A stretch of DNA of 7,266 bases. It comes from Helicobacteraceae bacterium. Lineage in GTDB: Bacteria > Campylobacterota > Campylobacteria > Campylobacterales > Sulfurimonadaceae. The translations under genes and the position numbers were made by a program. The DNA is taken from contig JALUKO010000322.1 in assembly GCA_027056525.1 (NCBI GenBank), forward strand, positions 1-7,266. Direction: 5' to 3'. Positions within the stretch are counted from its first letter, which is position 1. Every line of letters begins with the position of its first letter. The notes under the pieces are model-generated. The model made no database searches and was not told where the DNA came from. It saw only the letters and a program-made list of their open reading frames with translations. Shown here one piece after another: positions 1 through 5,729 of the stretch.

Positions 1-16
1 TTTTGGTTATTATTTT

Positions 17-20
17 AGGA
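17..20 (+). promoter_or_regulatory. Ribosome binding site of gmhA (decides start)
   Basis: AGGA lies 6 nt before the ATG at 27. An in-frame TTG at 3 would add eight residues (MVIILGIK) but has no visible site within the window. The motif therefore favours the ATG at 27. Confidence 0.7.
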
Positions 21-26
21 ATAAAA

Positions 27-620
27 ATGAAACAGTATATAAAAGATCAAGTTAAAAAATCGTATGAAACAAAACAGGCTATATATGCCAATGAAGCATT
101 GCTCAACATTATAGAAGTCGTTGCAAATGAGTGCGTGAAACTCTATAAAGATACGTCCAATAAAACTATTCTCGCAGGCAATGGTGGCAGTGCAGCAGAC
201 GCGCAACACATAGCGGCTGAACTTGTAGGACGTTATGGTTTTGATAGACCCTCAATCCCTTCTTTGGCTTTAACAACTGATAGTTCAAATCTTACTGCTA
301 TTGGTAATGATTATGGTTATGATAAAGTTTTTTCAAGACAGCTAGAAGGTATGGGGCAAAGTGGTGATATATTTTTTGGTATATCTACTTCTGGTAATTC
401 TCTCAATATTATCAATGCTTTTGAAAGTGCAAAACAAAAAAATATAATGACAGTTGCTTTAGTTGGACGAGATGGTGGAAAGATGGCGAAAATTGCTGAT
501 TATGCTATTATTGTTCCCTCTGATTCAACGCCACGTATTCAAGAGTCACATATATTGATAGGGCATATTTTATGTGACATTATCGAAAAGGAGATTTTTG
601 GTAATGGAGTTAGTATATAA
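27..620 (+). CDS. gmhA: Sedoheptulose 7-phosphate isomerase (phosphoheptose isomerase)
   Basis: This cytoplasmic SIS-domain enzyme converts sedoheptulose 7-phosphate to D-glycero-D-manno-heptose 7-phosphate, the first step of ADP-heptose synthesis for the LPS inner core. The 197-residue product is close to the usual GmhA length of about 190-195. The sugar-phosphate loop GNGGSAADAQH is at residues 51-61, followed by Glu65. GNDYGYDKVFSR spans 93-104, GISTSGNS spans 118-125, and RIQESH to His180 form the C-terminal active-site and metal region. Glu65 and His180 fall at the same numbers as the catalytic pair of E. coli GmhA, which supports both the assignment and the chosen ATG. The stop codon directly abuts the gmhB start, so the two are almost certainly co-transcribed. 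The promoter is not in the window. Confidence 0.95.
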   Translation: MKQYIKDQVKKSYETKQAIYANEALLNIIEVVANECVKLYKDTSNKTILAGNGGSAADAQHIAAELVGRYGFDRPSIPSLALTTDSSNLTAIGNDYGYDKVFSRQLEGMGQSGDIFFGISTSGNSLNIINAFESAKQKNIMTVALVGRDGGKMAKIADYAIIVPSDSTPRIQESHILIGHILCDIIEKEIFGNGVSI

Positions 621-1139
621 GTGAAGAAAAAAGCTCTTTTTTTAGATAGGGATGGTGTTATTAATATTGAAAAAGATTATCTATATAAAATAAATGATTT
701 TGAATTTATTGATGGTATTTTTGAGCTGTGTAAGCATTATGTAGATTTGGGGTATATTATAATTGTTGTGACAAATCAGTCTGGCATTGCAAGGGCTTAT
801 TATAGTGAAAATGATTTTAATATTTTGACTTCTTGGATGATTGAACAATTTGATAAAAGAGGAATAGGGATAAAAAAAGTTTACTATTGTCCCCATCATC
901 CTGATATATCTGGAGTTTGTGATTGTAGAAAGCCAAAACCGGGTATGTTGCTACAAGCAAAACAAGAGTTTGATATTGATATGGGTAATTCACTTATGGT
1001 GGGTGATAAGGAGAGAGATATAGAGGCTGCTTTACGTGCAGGAGTTACACATACATATCTTTTTGATGAAACAAAGAGTATAAAAAATTCTCAAGCAACA
1101 AAAATAGTAAATAAATTAGAAGATATTTGGAAGTTATAA
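621..1139 (+). CDS. gmhB: D-glycero-D-manno-heptose 1,7-bisphosphate 7-phosphatase
   Basis: This HAD-superfamily phosphatase removes the 7-phosphate from heptose 1,7-bisphosphate, producing the substrate of the HldE adenylyltransferase domain. The 172-residue product shows the nucleophile motif DRDG (Asp9 and Asp11), TNQSGIAR at 51-58, a zinc-binding CPHHP...CDC cluster (Cys90, His92, Cys100, Cys102), RKPKPGM at 103-109 and VGDKERD at 127-133 with the Mg-binding aspartates. The cysteine cluster is characteristic of GmhB among HAD enzymes. The start is GTG, immediately after the gmhA TAA in the same frame, so no earlier start is possible. GGAG at 606-609 is 11 nt away, which is long for a ribosome binding site and suggests re-initiation after gmhA. 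Base composition is very AT-rich: my hand count gives 155 G+C of 519. It could act on the alpha or the beta anomer; the hldE and hldD neighbours favour the ADP-heptose (beta) branch. Confidence 0.94.
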   Translation: MKKKALFLDRDGVINIEKDYLYKINDFEFIDGIFELCKHYVDLGYIIIVVTNQSGIARAYYSENDFNILTSWMIEQFDKRGIGIKKVYYCPHHPDISGVCDCRKPKPGMLLQAKQEFDIDMGNSLMVGDKERDIEAALRAGVTHTYLFDETKSIKNSQATKIVNKLEDIWKL

Positions 1140-1624
1140 TGTTAATACTTAATTGTGGTGGAACCTTTAATAAAAAATATAACTTGATAGAAGGTGAACT
1201 GGAAGTTCCTTATGATAACAGTTCAATAGAGCACATTCTTCAGAGCTATGAAGGTCACTATGATCTAGCCGGTGTTGTCTATAAGGATTCTCTTGATATG
1301 GATATGAACGATAGAAAAATGTTGGCAAATATCATTTTGGAATCTAAAGATGATACTTTTATCATAGTTCACGGTACTGATACTATGCATATGAGTGCTG
1401 AGTTTTTATCAGAAATATTTGATGATAGAAAAATAATCTTAACCGGAGCTATGAAGCCTTTTGAAATAGATCAAGTTGAAGCAACCTTTAACTTGGCAAT
1501 GGCTATAGGTTTTAGTAAATCTTTGGAGAAGCAGGGTGTATATATATGTATGAATGGTCATATAGAACCTTGGGATAGATTGAAAAAAAACACTCTCTTA
1601 GGAAAGTTTGAAATTGTCCAGTAA
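1139..1624 (+). CDS. Single-domain asparaginase-like protein (N-terminal domain only)
   Basis: The 161-residue product matches only the N-terminal domain of bacterial type I/II L-asparaginases, which are normally about 330 residues with two domains. Visible family motifs are CGGT at 6-9 (first catalytic Thr9), Tyr14, SLDMDMND at 51-58, HGTDTM at 78-83 (second catalytic Thr80 with Asp81), LTGAMKP at 101-107 and GVYICMNG at 133-140. Alignment by eye of the last block with E. coli AsnB-type sequence (AnsB) puts Lys150 at the catalytic lysine, AnsB Lys162. The chain ends shortly after, so the second domain, which in known enzymes completes the neighbouring subunit's active site, is absent. The ATG overlaps the gmhB stop by one base (TAATG). 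GGAAG at 1129-1133 is a weak ribosome binding site. The end overlaps ccoI. No signal peptide is seen, so it should be cytoplasmic. Whether it hydrolyses asparagine, acts on another amide or only binds a ligand cannot be told. I infer a genuine short form rather than a broken gene, because no C-domain remnant follows. Confidence 0.82.
   Translation: MLILNCGGTFNKKYNLIEGELEVPYDNSSIEHILQSYEGHYDLAGVVYKDSLDMDMNDRKMLANIILESKDDTFIIVHGTDTMHMSAEFLSEIFDDRKIILTGAMKPFEIDQVEATFNLAMAIGFSKSLEKQGVYICMNGHIEPWDRLKKNTLLGKFEIVQ
1600..1606 (+). promoter_or_regulatory. Ribosome binding site of ccoI inside the upstream gene
   Basis: AGGAAAG precedes two in-frame TTG codons, at 1608 and 1614. From the AGGA core the gaps are 4 and 10 nt; from the full motif they are 1 and 7 nt. 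No ATG or GTG is available before the conserved cysteines, and an in-frame TAG at 1599-1601 excludes any earlier start. The spacing favours 1614. Confidence 0.5.
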
Positions 1625-4013
1625 AATAAAATGTTCTCACTGTCATCTTGAATTTGATAGTGCGGTTATGATAAAGGATGGGGAACATTATTTTTGTTGT
1701 AACGGTTGTCAGGGTGTTTTTAATCTTTTAAGTGATGAAGGTCTTGATGGATTCTATGATAAAAGTGCCGATGTGACACTTACTCCGCCATCACAACAAT
1801 ATGAAGACTCTTCAAATTTTAATGCACCCGCCTTTTATGACAAGTTTGTTAAAAAGGATGAAGATGGTTTTCATCAGGTTTCTTTAATCATTGACGGCAT
1901 TCACTGTTCCGCTTGTGTATGGCTTAACGAGAAAGCTCTGCATAAGATGGGTGGTGTAATAGAAGCAAATATAAACTTCACTAATAACAAAGCACATATA
2001 GTTTGGGCAGATGATGTTGTTAAACTCTCTGAAATTATAGATATGATTAGGGCTATTGGATACAATGCATACCCATATGATGCCTCAATACAAGAAGCAA
2101 ATGCCAATGCACAAAGAAAAGAATACTATTTAAGAATGGCAGTTGCAATTTTTGCATCTATGAATATCATGTGGATAGCAGTAGCTCAGTATGCAGGCTA
2201 TTTTACAGGAATAACTCAAGAGATGAAAACAATTTTAAATGTCGCAGAGGGAGTACTGGCTACACCTGTTCTTTTTTATAGTGGTTGGGTATTTTTTCGA
2301 GGTGCATACTACAGTTTGAAAAATAAAGTGGTCAATATGGACTTACTTGTTGCAACTGGGGCAACTTTAACATATTTTTATTCTATTTATATTACGATCA
2401 ATGAGGAGGGTGAGGCTTATTTTGATAGTGTGAGTATGATTATTACTTTTGTGCTAATAGGAAAATTTTTAGAAGTACTGAGTAAAAAGAATGCAGCTGA
2501 TACGCTTGATATCATTGGTAAACATTTGCCAAGTGAAGTCAATATCGTAGCGGACAATAAAATTATCTCTTGCAAGCTCGAAGATGTTAGTGTTGGAGAC
2601 ACGGTGGTTGTCTCTAGCGGAGAAAAAATACTGCTTGATGGTGTAATAAGTAAAGGTGAAGGCTCCTTTGATGAATCCAATCTGACGGGTGAGAGTGATC
2701 CTATATATAAAAAGATTGGTGATACTATCATCAGTGGAACAACGAGTATTGATGCTGATATACACTATAGAGCAACAAAAGATTTTGAACATTCAACTCT
2801 TTCGAGTTTGGTTGCTTTACTTGAATCTGCCATCAATAAAAAACCAAAGATAGAACAATTAGCCAATAAACTTTCAGAACATTTTTCTACAACAATTTTA
2901 GTTTTGGCTTTTGTGACATTTATCGTGTGGTGGTTATGGCCACATGATTTTGAGAGCTCATTTATGGTTGGAATTTCTGTGATCATTATTGCGTGTCCTT
3001 GTGCCCTTGCTCTGGCTACTCCGGTGGCTACACTTGTAGGTTTGAGTCTTGGAGCTAAAAGAGGAATTTTGTTTAAAGAAGCTGCTCAACTTGAGACTAT
3101 GGCCAAGGTAGATACTTTAGTGCTTGATAAAACAGGAACAATTACGATAGGCAAGCCAGAAGTCGTAAGAGTACATATGTTTGAAGAGTTTGACAAAAGA
3201 TTTTTACTTTCAATAGTAAAGTCCTCAAACCACCCTGTAGCACAAGGTATATATCAATATCTTACTCAAGAAGAGGAGATAGAGGAATTATTGCTTGAAA
3301 ATTTTTCTCAAGTTCCGGCACAGGGAATTGTTGCAGATTGCTTGGGCAGTCAGTTTTTTGGTGGTAATAAGAGGTTGATGGATGACAATAATATAGAAGT
3401 TGATTTTGCTAGTGAAAATACTTTATTTTATTTTGCGGTTGATCATAGAGTGGTAGCGATTTATGAGTTGAGTGATAGAATTAAGGATGATGCACAGAAG
3501 ATACTTGAGAGTCTGAATCAAAAAGGGATCGAGATTGTCATGCTCACAGGTGATAATGAGCAAAGTGCAAGAAAAGTTGCCAAGACTGTAGGGATTAAAA
3601 ACTTTTTGTATGAACAAACACCTCAAGCGAAGTCAGAATTTATTGAGAAACTACATGAAAATGAGAAAACTGTAGTTATGGTTGGTGATGGGGTGAATGA
3701 TATCCTTGCATTGGCACGTGCAGATATTGGTATCGTGATGGGAAGTGGAAGTGATATAGCTATTGATGTAAGTGATGTTGTATTGTTGAACGATTCATTA
3801 AGCTCTTTAGATGATGCTTTTAAGATTTCACGTACCACATATGGACTCATTAAACAAAACTTAGCTATTTCACTTGTATATAATGCTATAACTATTCCAC
3901 TTGCAATGGCAGGGTATGTGATCCCTCTGGTTGCTGCTATATCGATGTCGGTAAGTTCATTGTTAGTTGTTGGTAACTCAATGCGTATACGTATGAAGTG
4001 GAATAAAAATTAG
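1614..4013 (+). CDS. ccoI: Copper-translocating P1B-type ATPase for cbb3 oxidase assembly (CcoI/FixI)
   Basis: This inner-membrane ATPase moves copper during maturation of the CuB site of cbb3-type cytochrome c oxidase. With the TTG at 1614 it has 799 residues (801 if TTG 1608 is used). The N-terminus holds a Cys-rich metal-binding domain (Cys7, Cys10, Cys28, Cys29, Cys32), typical of the CcoI branch. A heavy-metal-associated domain follows with GIHCSAC at 95-101. Four membrane helices lie near 175-197, 207-228, 242-262 and 272-289. The actuator loop has TGES at 358-361, and helices 5-6 span about 426-475 with the CPC transport motif at 461-463. DKTGT at 505-509 gives phosphorylated Asp505, HP is at 540-541 and GDGVND at 691-696. 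Helix 7 has YN (756-757) and helix 8 has MSVSS (778-782), the P1B-1 copper signature. The hinge continues ILAL where exporters such as CopA usually have APAL. The Cys-rich N-terminus and the adjacent ccoS separate it from the CopA exporter. It overlaps the asparaginase-like gene by 11 nt. Confidence 0.93.
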   Translation: MSSKIKCSHCHLEFDSAVMIKDGEHYFCCNGCQGVFNLLSDEGLDGFYDKSADVTLTPPSQQYEDSSNFNAPAFYDKFVKKDEDGFHQVSLIIDGIHCSACVWLNEKALHKMGGVIEANINFTNNKAHIVWADDVVKLSEIIDMIRAIGYNAYPYDASIQEANANAQRKEYYLRMAVAIFASMNIMWIAVAQYAGYFTGITQEMKTILNVAEGVLATPVLFYSGWVFFRGAYYSLKNKVVNMDLLVATGATLTYFYSIYITINEEGEAYFDSVSMIITFVLIGKFLEVLSKKNAADTLDIIGKHLPSEVNIVADNKIISCKLEDVSVGDTVVVSSGEKILLDGVISKGEGSFDESNLTGESDPIYKKIGDTIISGTTSIDADIHYRATKDFEHSTLSSLVALLESAINKKPKIEQLANKLSEHFSTTILVLAFVTFIVWWLWPHDFESSFMVGISVIIIACPCALALATPVATLVGLSLGAKRGILFKEAAQLETMAKVDTLVLDKTGTITIGKPEVVRVHMFEEFDKRFLLSIVKSSNHPVAQGIYQYLTQEEEIEELLLENFSQVPAQGIVADCLGSQFFGGNKRLMDDNNIEVDFASENTLFYFAVDHRVVAIYELSDRIKDDAQKILESLNQKGIEIVMLTGDNEQSARKVAKTVGIKNFLYEQTPQAKSEFIEKLHENEKTVVMVGDGVNDILALARADIGIVMGSGSDIAIDVSDVVLLNDSLSSLDDAFKISRTTYGLIKQNLAISLVYNAITIPLAMAGYVIPLVAAISMSVSSLLVVGNSMRIRMKWNKN

Positions 4014-4016
4014 GAG
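4012..4016 (+). promoter_or_regulatory. Ribosome binding site of ccoS overlapping the ccoI stop
   Basis: AGGAG begins within the ccoI TAG stop and lies 6 nt before the ccoS ATG. It is the strongest ribosome binding site in the window. Confidence 0.75.
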
Positions 4017-4022
4017 ATTGCT

Positions 4023-4238
4023 ATGGATAACTGGGTAGTTGCAATGATGCTTGGTGCATCACTTTTTTTAGGAGCCGTGGCTTTGTTTGCCTTTTTGTGG
4101 GCTATAAAAAGTGGACAGTTCGATGATGAAGAGAAGTTTTTAAATGCTGCCAAGTTTGATGGAGAAGAGGAGCTCAATGATGCGCTTAAGCAAGAAAAGA
4201 AAAAACAAAAACTCAAAAAAGAGTATAGACCAGAGTAA
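4023..4238 (+). CDS. ccoS: cbb3-type cytochrome oxidase assembly protein CcoS
   Basis: This small single-pass membrane protein is required for insertion of cofactors into the CcoN subunit of cbb3 oxidase in species where it has been tested. The 71-residue product has one hydrophobic segment at about residues 6-28, followed immediately by the family hallmark FLWAIKSGQFDD at 24-35. The tail is charged and lysine-rich after about residue 54. The start is a clear ATG with AGGAG. It lies 9 nt after ccoI, the usual CcoI-CcoS pairing, and probably ends the transcription unit. The structural genes ccoNOQP are not in the window. Confidence 0.93.
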   Translation: MDNWVVAMMLGASLFLGAVALFAFLWAIKSGQFDDEEKFLNAAKFDGEEELNDALKQEKKKQKLKKEYRPE

Positions 4239-4260
4239 TTAAATAGTGATGTTGGAAGTT

Positions 4261-4294
4261 AAAAAAAGAGGTGAATTGCCATAAAGGCAATTCA
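4261..4294 (-). terminator. Rho-independent terminator of the cytochrome c gene
   Basis: A perfect 9-bp stem (TGAATTGCC at 4272-4280 paired with 4286-4294) closes a 5-nt loop. Read on the minus strand it is followed by CCTCTTTTTTT (4261-4271), a T tract after a short gap, as expected for termination of the cytochrome gene whose stop lies 23 nt away. On the + strand the stem is followed by AAAAGC, with no T tract, so it should not terminate ccoS efficiently. Confidence 0.78.
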
Positions 4295-4317
4295 AAAAGC
4301 ACAGAAGTACTAAAGGA

Positions 4318-4608
4318 TTATTTACCGATAGTTTGTGCGAATGCTTCTAGATCAGCGTCAGAGTATTTAGCAACTTGACCTTTCATAAGTGCACCCATAC
4401 CGTGAACATTTCTAGTACCAGCTTTGTAACCTTTTAATGCAGCAGCGATATCAGCGTGGCTCATTTCAGAAACAGCAACAGATTTGTTCATAGCTTTTTT
4501 ACTCCAGTCAGCACCATGACAACCAGTACATGCAGCTGCGTTAACACCAGCCATTAGAGATGAAGTTACAGTTAATGCAGCTATAGAAGCGATAACAATT
4601 TTTTTCAT
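4318..4608 (-). CDS. Periplasmic monoheme cytochrome c (cytochrome c553-like)
   Basis: The 96-residue precursor carries a signal peptide: Lys2-Lys3, a hydrophobic core to about residue 18, and probable cleavage after Ala20 or in the NAAA stretch near 23-26. One heme-binding CTGCH motif (Cys27, Cys30, His31) follows very close to the mature N-terminus. Met75 in GMGALMKGQ is the likely distal axial ligand, with Met71 as an alternative. The C-terminal YSDADLEAFAQTIG is the closing helix of class I c-type cytochromes. AAGGA at 4615-4619 stands 6 nt before the ATG. The gene is transcribed against ccoS and away from hldD, with its own terminator and candidate promoter, so it is probably monocistronic. 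A role as soluble electron donor to cbb3 oxidase is suggested by the neighbouring ccoIS genes but is an inference; small cytochromes of this type also serve other periplasmic enzymes. Confidence 0.9.
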   Translation of the reverse strand: MKKIVIASIAALTVTSSLMAGVNAAACTGCHGADWSKKAMNKSVAVSEMSHADIAAALKGYKAGTRNVHGMGALMKGQVAKYSDADLEAFAQTIGK

Positions 4609-4638
4609 TTTTTTTCCTTGAGTTAAAAATTAGATTTT

Positions 4639-4644
4639 ATTATA
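4639..4644 (-). promoter_or_regulatory. Candidate -10 box for the cytochrome c gene
   Basis: The minus strand reads TATAAT, a perfect match to the sigma-70 -10 consensus, 30 nt upstream of the start codon. No TTGACA-like element is visible 16-19 nt further upstream. That is common in Campylobacterota promoters, which often rely on AT-rich upstream sequence instead. The transcription start has not been located. Confidence 0.5.
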
Positions 4645-4721
4645 GTCATTTGAGTCTTAAATGGAGGTTAATGAATCATGGGGTATTATTTTATTAAAGT
4701 TTATATGAAATAGGTGAGAAT

Positions 4722-5729
4722 ATGCGATACATTGACGATGATTTACAGGATAAAACAATCTTGATAACGGGGGGTGCGGGCTTTATAGGGTCAAATTTGG
4801 CTTTTTATTTTCAAAAGAATCATCCACAGGCACATGTTGTGGTACTGGACAGTTTTAGAAGTGGTGAGACACTCTCTAACGGAAATTTAAAAAGTTTTGG
4901 TCACTTTAAAAATCTTTTAGGCTTTAGAGGCGAGATAATAAGCGGCGATATAAATGATAAAGATCTTCTTCTTGATCTTGAAGTTAATTATAAGTTTGAT
5001 TATATTTTTCATGAAGCAGCGATCTCTGATACAACAGCTCTTGAGCAGGATCTTATGATCAAAACAAATGTCAATGCTTATAAAGATCTGCTTCACTTGG
5101 CCAGTGCACATAATGCAAATATGATCTACGCATCTTCTGCAGCAACTTATGGTAACGCGGAGTCTCCTCAAAGAGTTGGACGTGAAGCGCCAAATAATGT
5201 ATATGGCTTCTCAAAACTAAGTATGGACAACTTAAGCCGTCAATATATGAAAGAAAGTGATATAAAGATCGTAGGCTTGCGTTATTTCAATGTTTATGGG
5301 GCGGGGGAGTATTTTAAAAATACAACGGCTTCTATGATTTTACAGTTTGGACATCAGATACTTGCAGGAAGAAATCCTCGTTTGTTTGAGGGAAGCGATA
5401 AGATACTGAGAGATTTCATATATATAGAAGATATTATTCAGGCTAACATTAAAGCGATGCAACCAAAACACAGCGGCATATATAATGTAGGTACAGGTAA
5501 GGCGAGAAGCTTCCAAGATATTGTAGATATCCTACAACATGAACTCGGCACACAATATGAGTGCGAATATATTCCTAATCCTTTTGTTGGTTCTTATCAG
5601 TTTCATACAGAAGCAGATATAGCTACAACCAAAGAAATGCTTGGCTATACACCTGCCTATGAGATGGAAGATGGGATCAAGGCATATGTGGATGAGATCA
5701 AAAGAATATATGAAGAAGAAGTGAAATAG
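4722..5729 (+). CDS. hldD: ADP-L-glycero-D-manno-heptose 6-epimerase
   Basis: This cytoplasmic NADP-dependent extended short-chain dehydrogenase/reductase inverts C6 of ADP-D-glycero-D-manno-heptose, the last step in making the activated heptose of the LPS core. The 335-residue product has the Rossmann motif GGAGFIG at 17-23, HEAAISDTT at 98-106, the catalytic serine region ASSAATYG at 137-144 and the YGFSK dyad (Tyr161, Lys165). The family segments LRYFNVYG (186-193) and RDFIYIEDI (230-238) follow, with NVGTGKARSF at 255-264. The N-terminus has about ten residues before the first beta strand, slightly longer than E. coli HldD, which starts almost directly with the strand. AGGTGAG at 4712-4718 supports the ATG at 4722. 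Close homologues are UDP-sugar epimerases; the direct junction with hldE makes HldD much more likely. A new transcription unit probably begins in the 113-nt gap upstream, though no convincing promoter stands out. Confidence 0.93.
   Translation: MRYIDDDLQDKTILITGGAGFIGSNLAFYFQKNHPQAHVVVLDSFRSGETLSNGNLKSFGHFKNLLGFRGEIISGDINDKDLLLDLEVNYKFDYIFHEAAISDTTALEQDLMIKTNVNAYKDLLHLASAHNANMIYASSAATYGNAESPQRVGREAPNNVYGFSKLSMDNLSRQYMKESDIKIVGLRYFNVYGAGEYFKNTTASMILQFGHQILAGRNPRLFEGSDKILRDFIYIEDIIQANIKAMQPKHSGIYNVGTGKARSFQDIVDILQHELGTQYECEYIPNPFVGSYQFHTEADIATTKEMLGYTPAYEMEDGIKAYVDEIKRIYEEEVK

Noticed and set aside
1..18. Possible tail of an upstream gene (frame 1 reads FWLLF then TAG at 16-18)
   Set aside because: Five codons in AT-rich sequence cannot support a gene. 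The position is suitable for an upstream operon member, but nothing can be identified.
1583..1590. Run of eight A residues near the end of the asparaginase-like gene, a possible slippery site that could fuse it to ccoI
   Set aside because: The ccoI reading frame has a TAG at 1599-1601, downstream of the run, so a shift there cannot enter ccoI. No asparaginase C-domain is encoded in another frame.
2417..2792. Open frames on the minus strand opposite ccoI
   Set aside because: They lie antisense to strongly conserved P-type ATPase coding sequence, have no ribosome binding sites and show low-complexity Ser/Ile-rich products.
4608..4615. Eight-base homopolymer between the ribosome binding site and start codon of the cytochrome gene, a possible phase-variation tract
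   Set aside because: Eight A/T bases in an AT-rich genome is not exceptional, and there is no evidence of length variation. Reads from a population would be needed.
4661..4708. Short + strand reading frame (15 codons, starting MEVNESWG) in the gap before hldD
   Set aside because: It has no convincing ribosome binding site and no recognisable pattern, and it lies in the divergent promoter region. It is most likely chance.
4645..4721. Promoter for hldD (candidates TATTAT at 4684 and TATATG at 4702)
   Set aside because: A promoter is expected here, but the region is AT-rich and neither candidate has a matching -35 element at normal spacing, so I cannot choose one.
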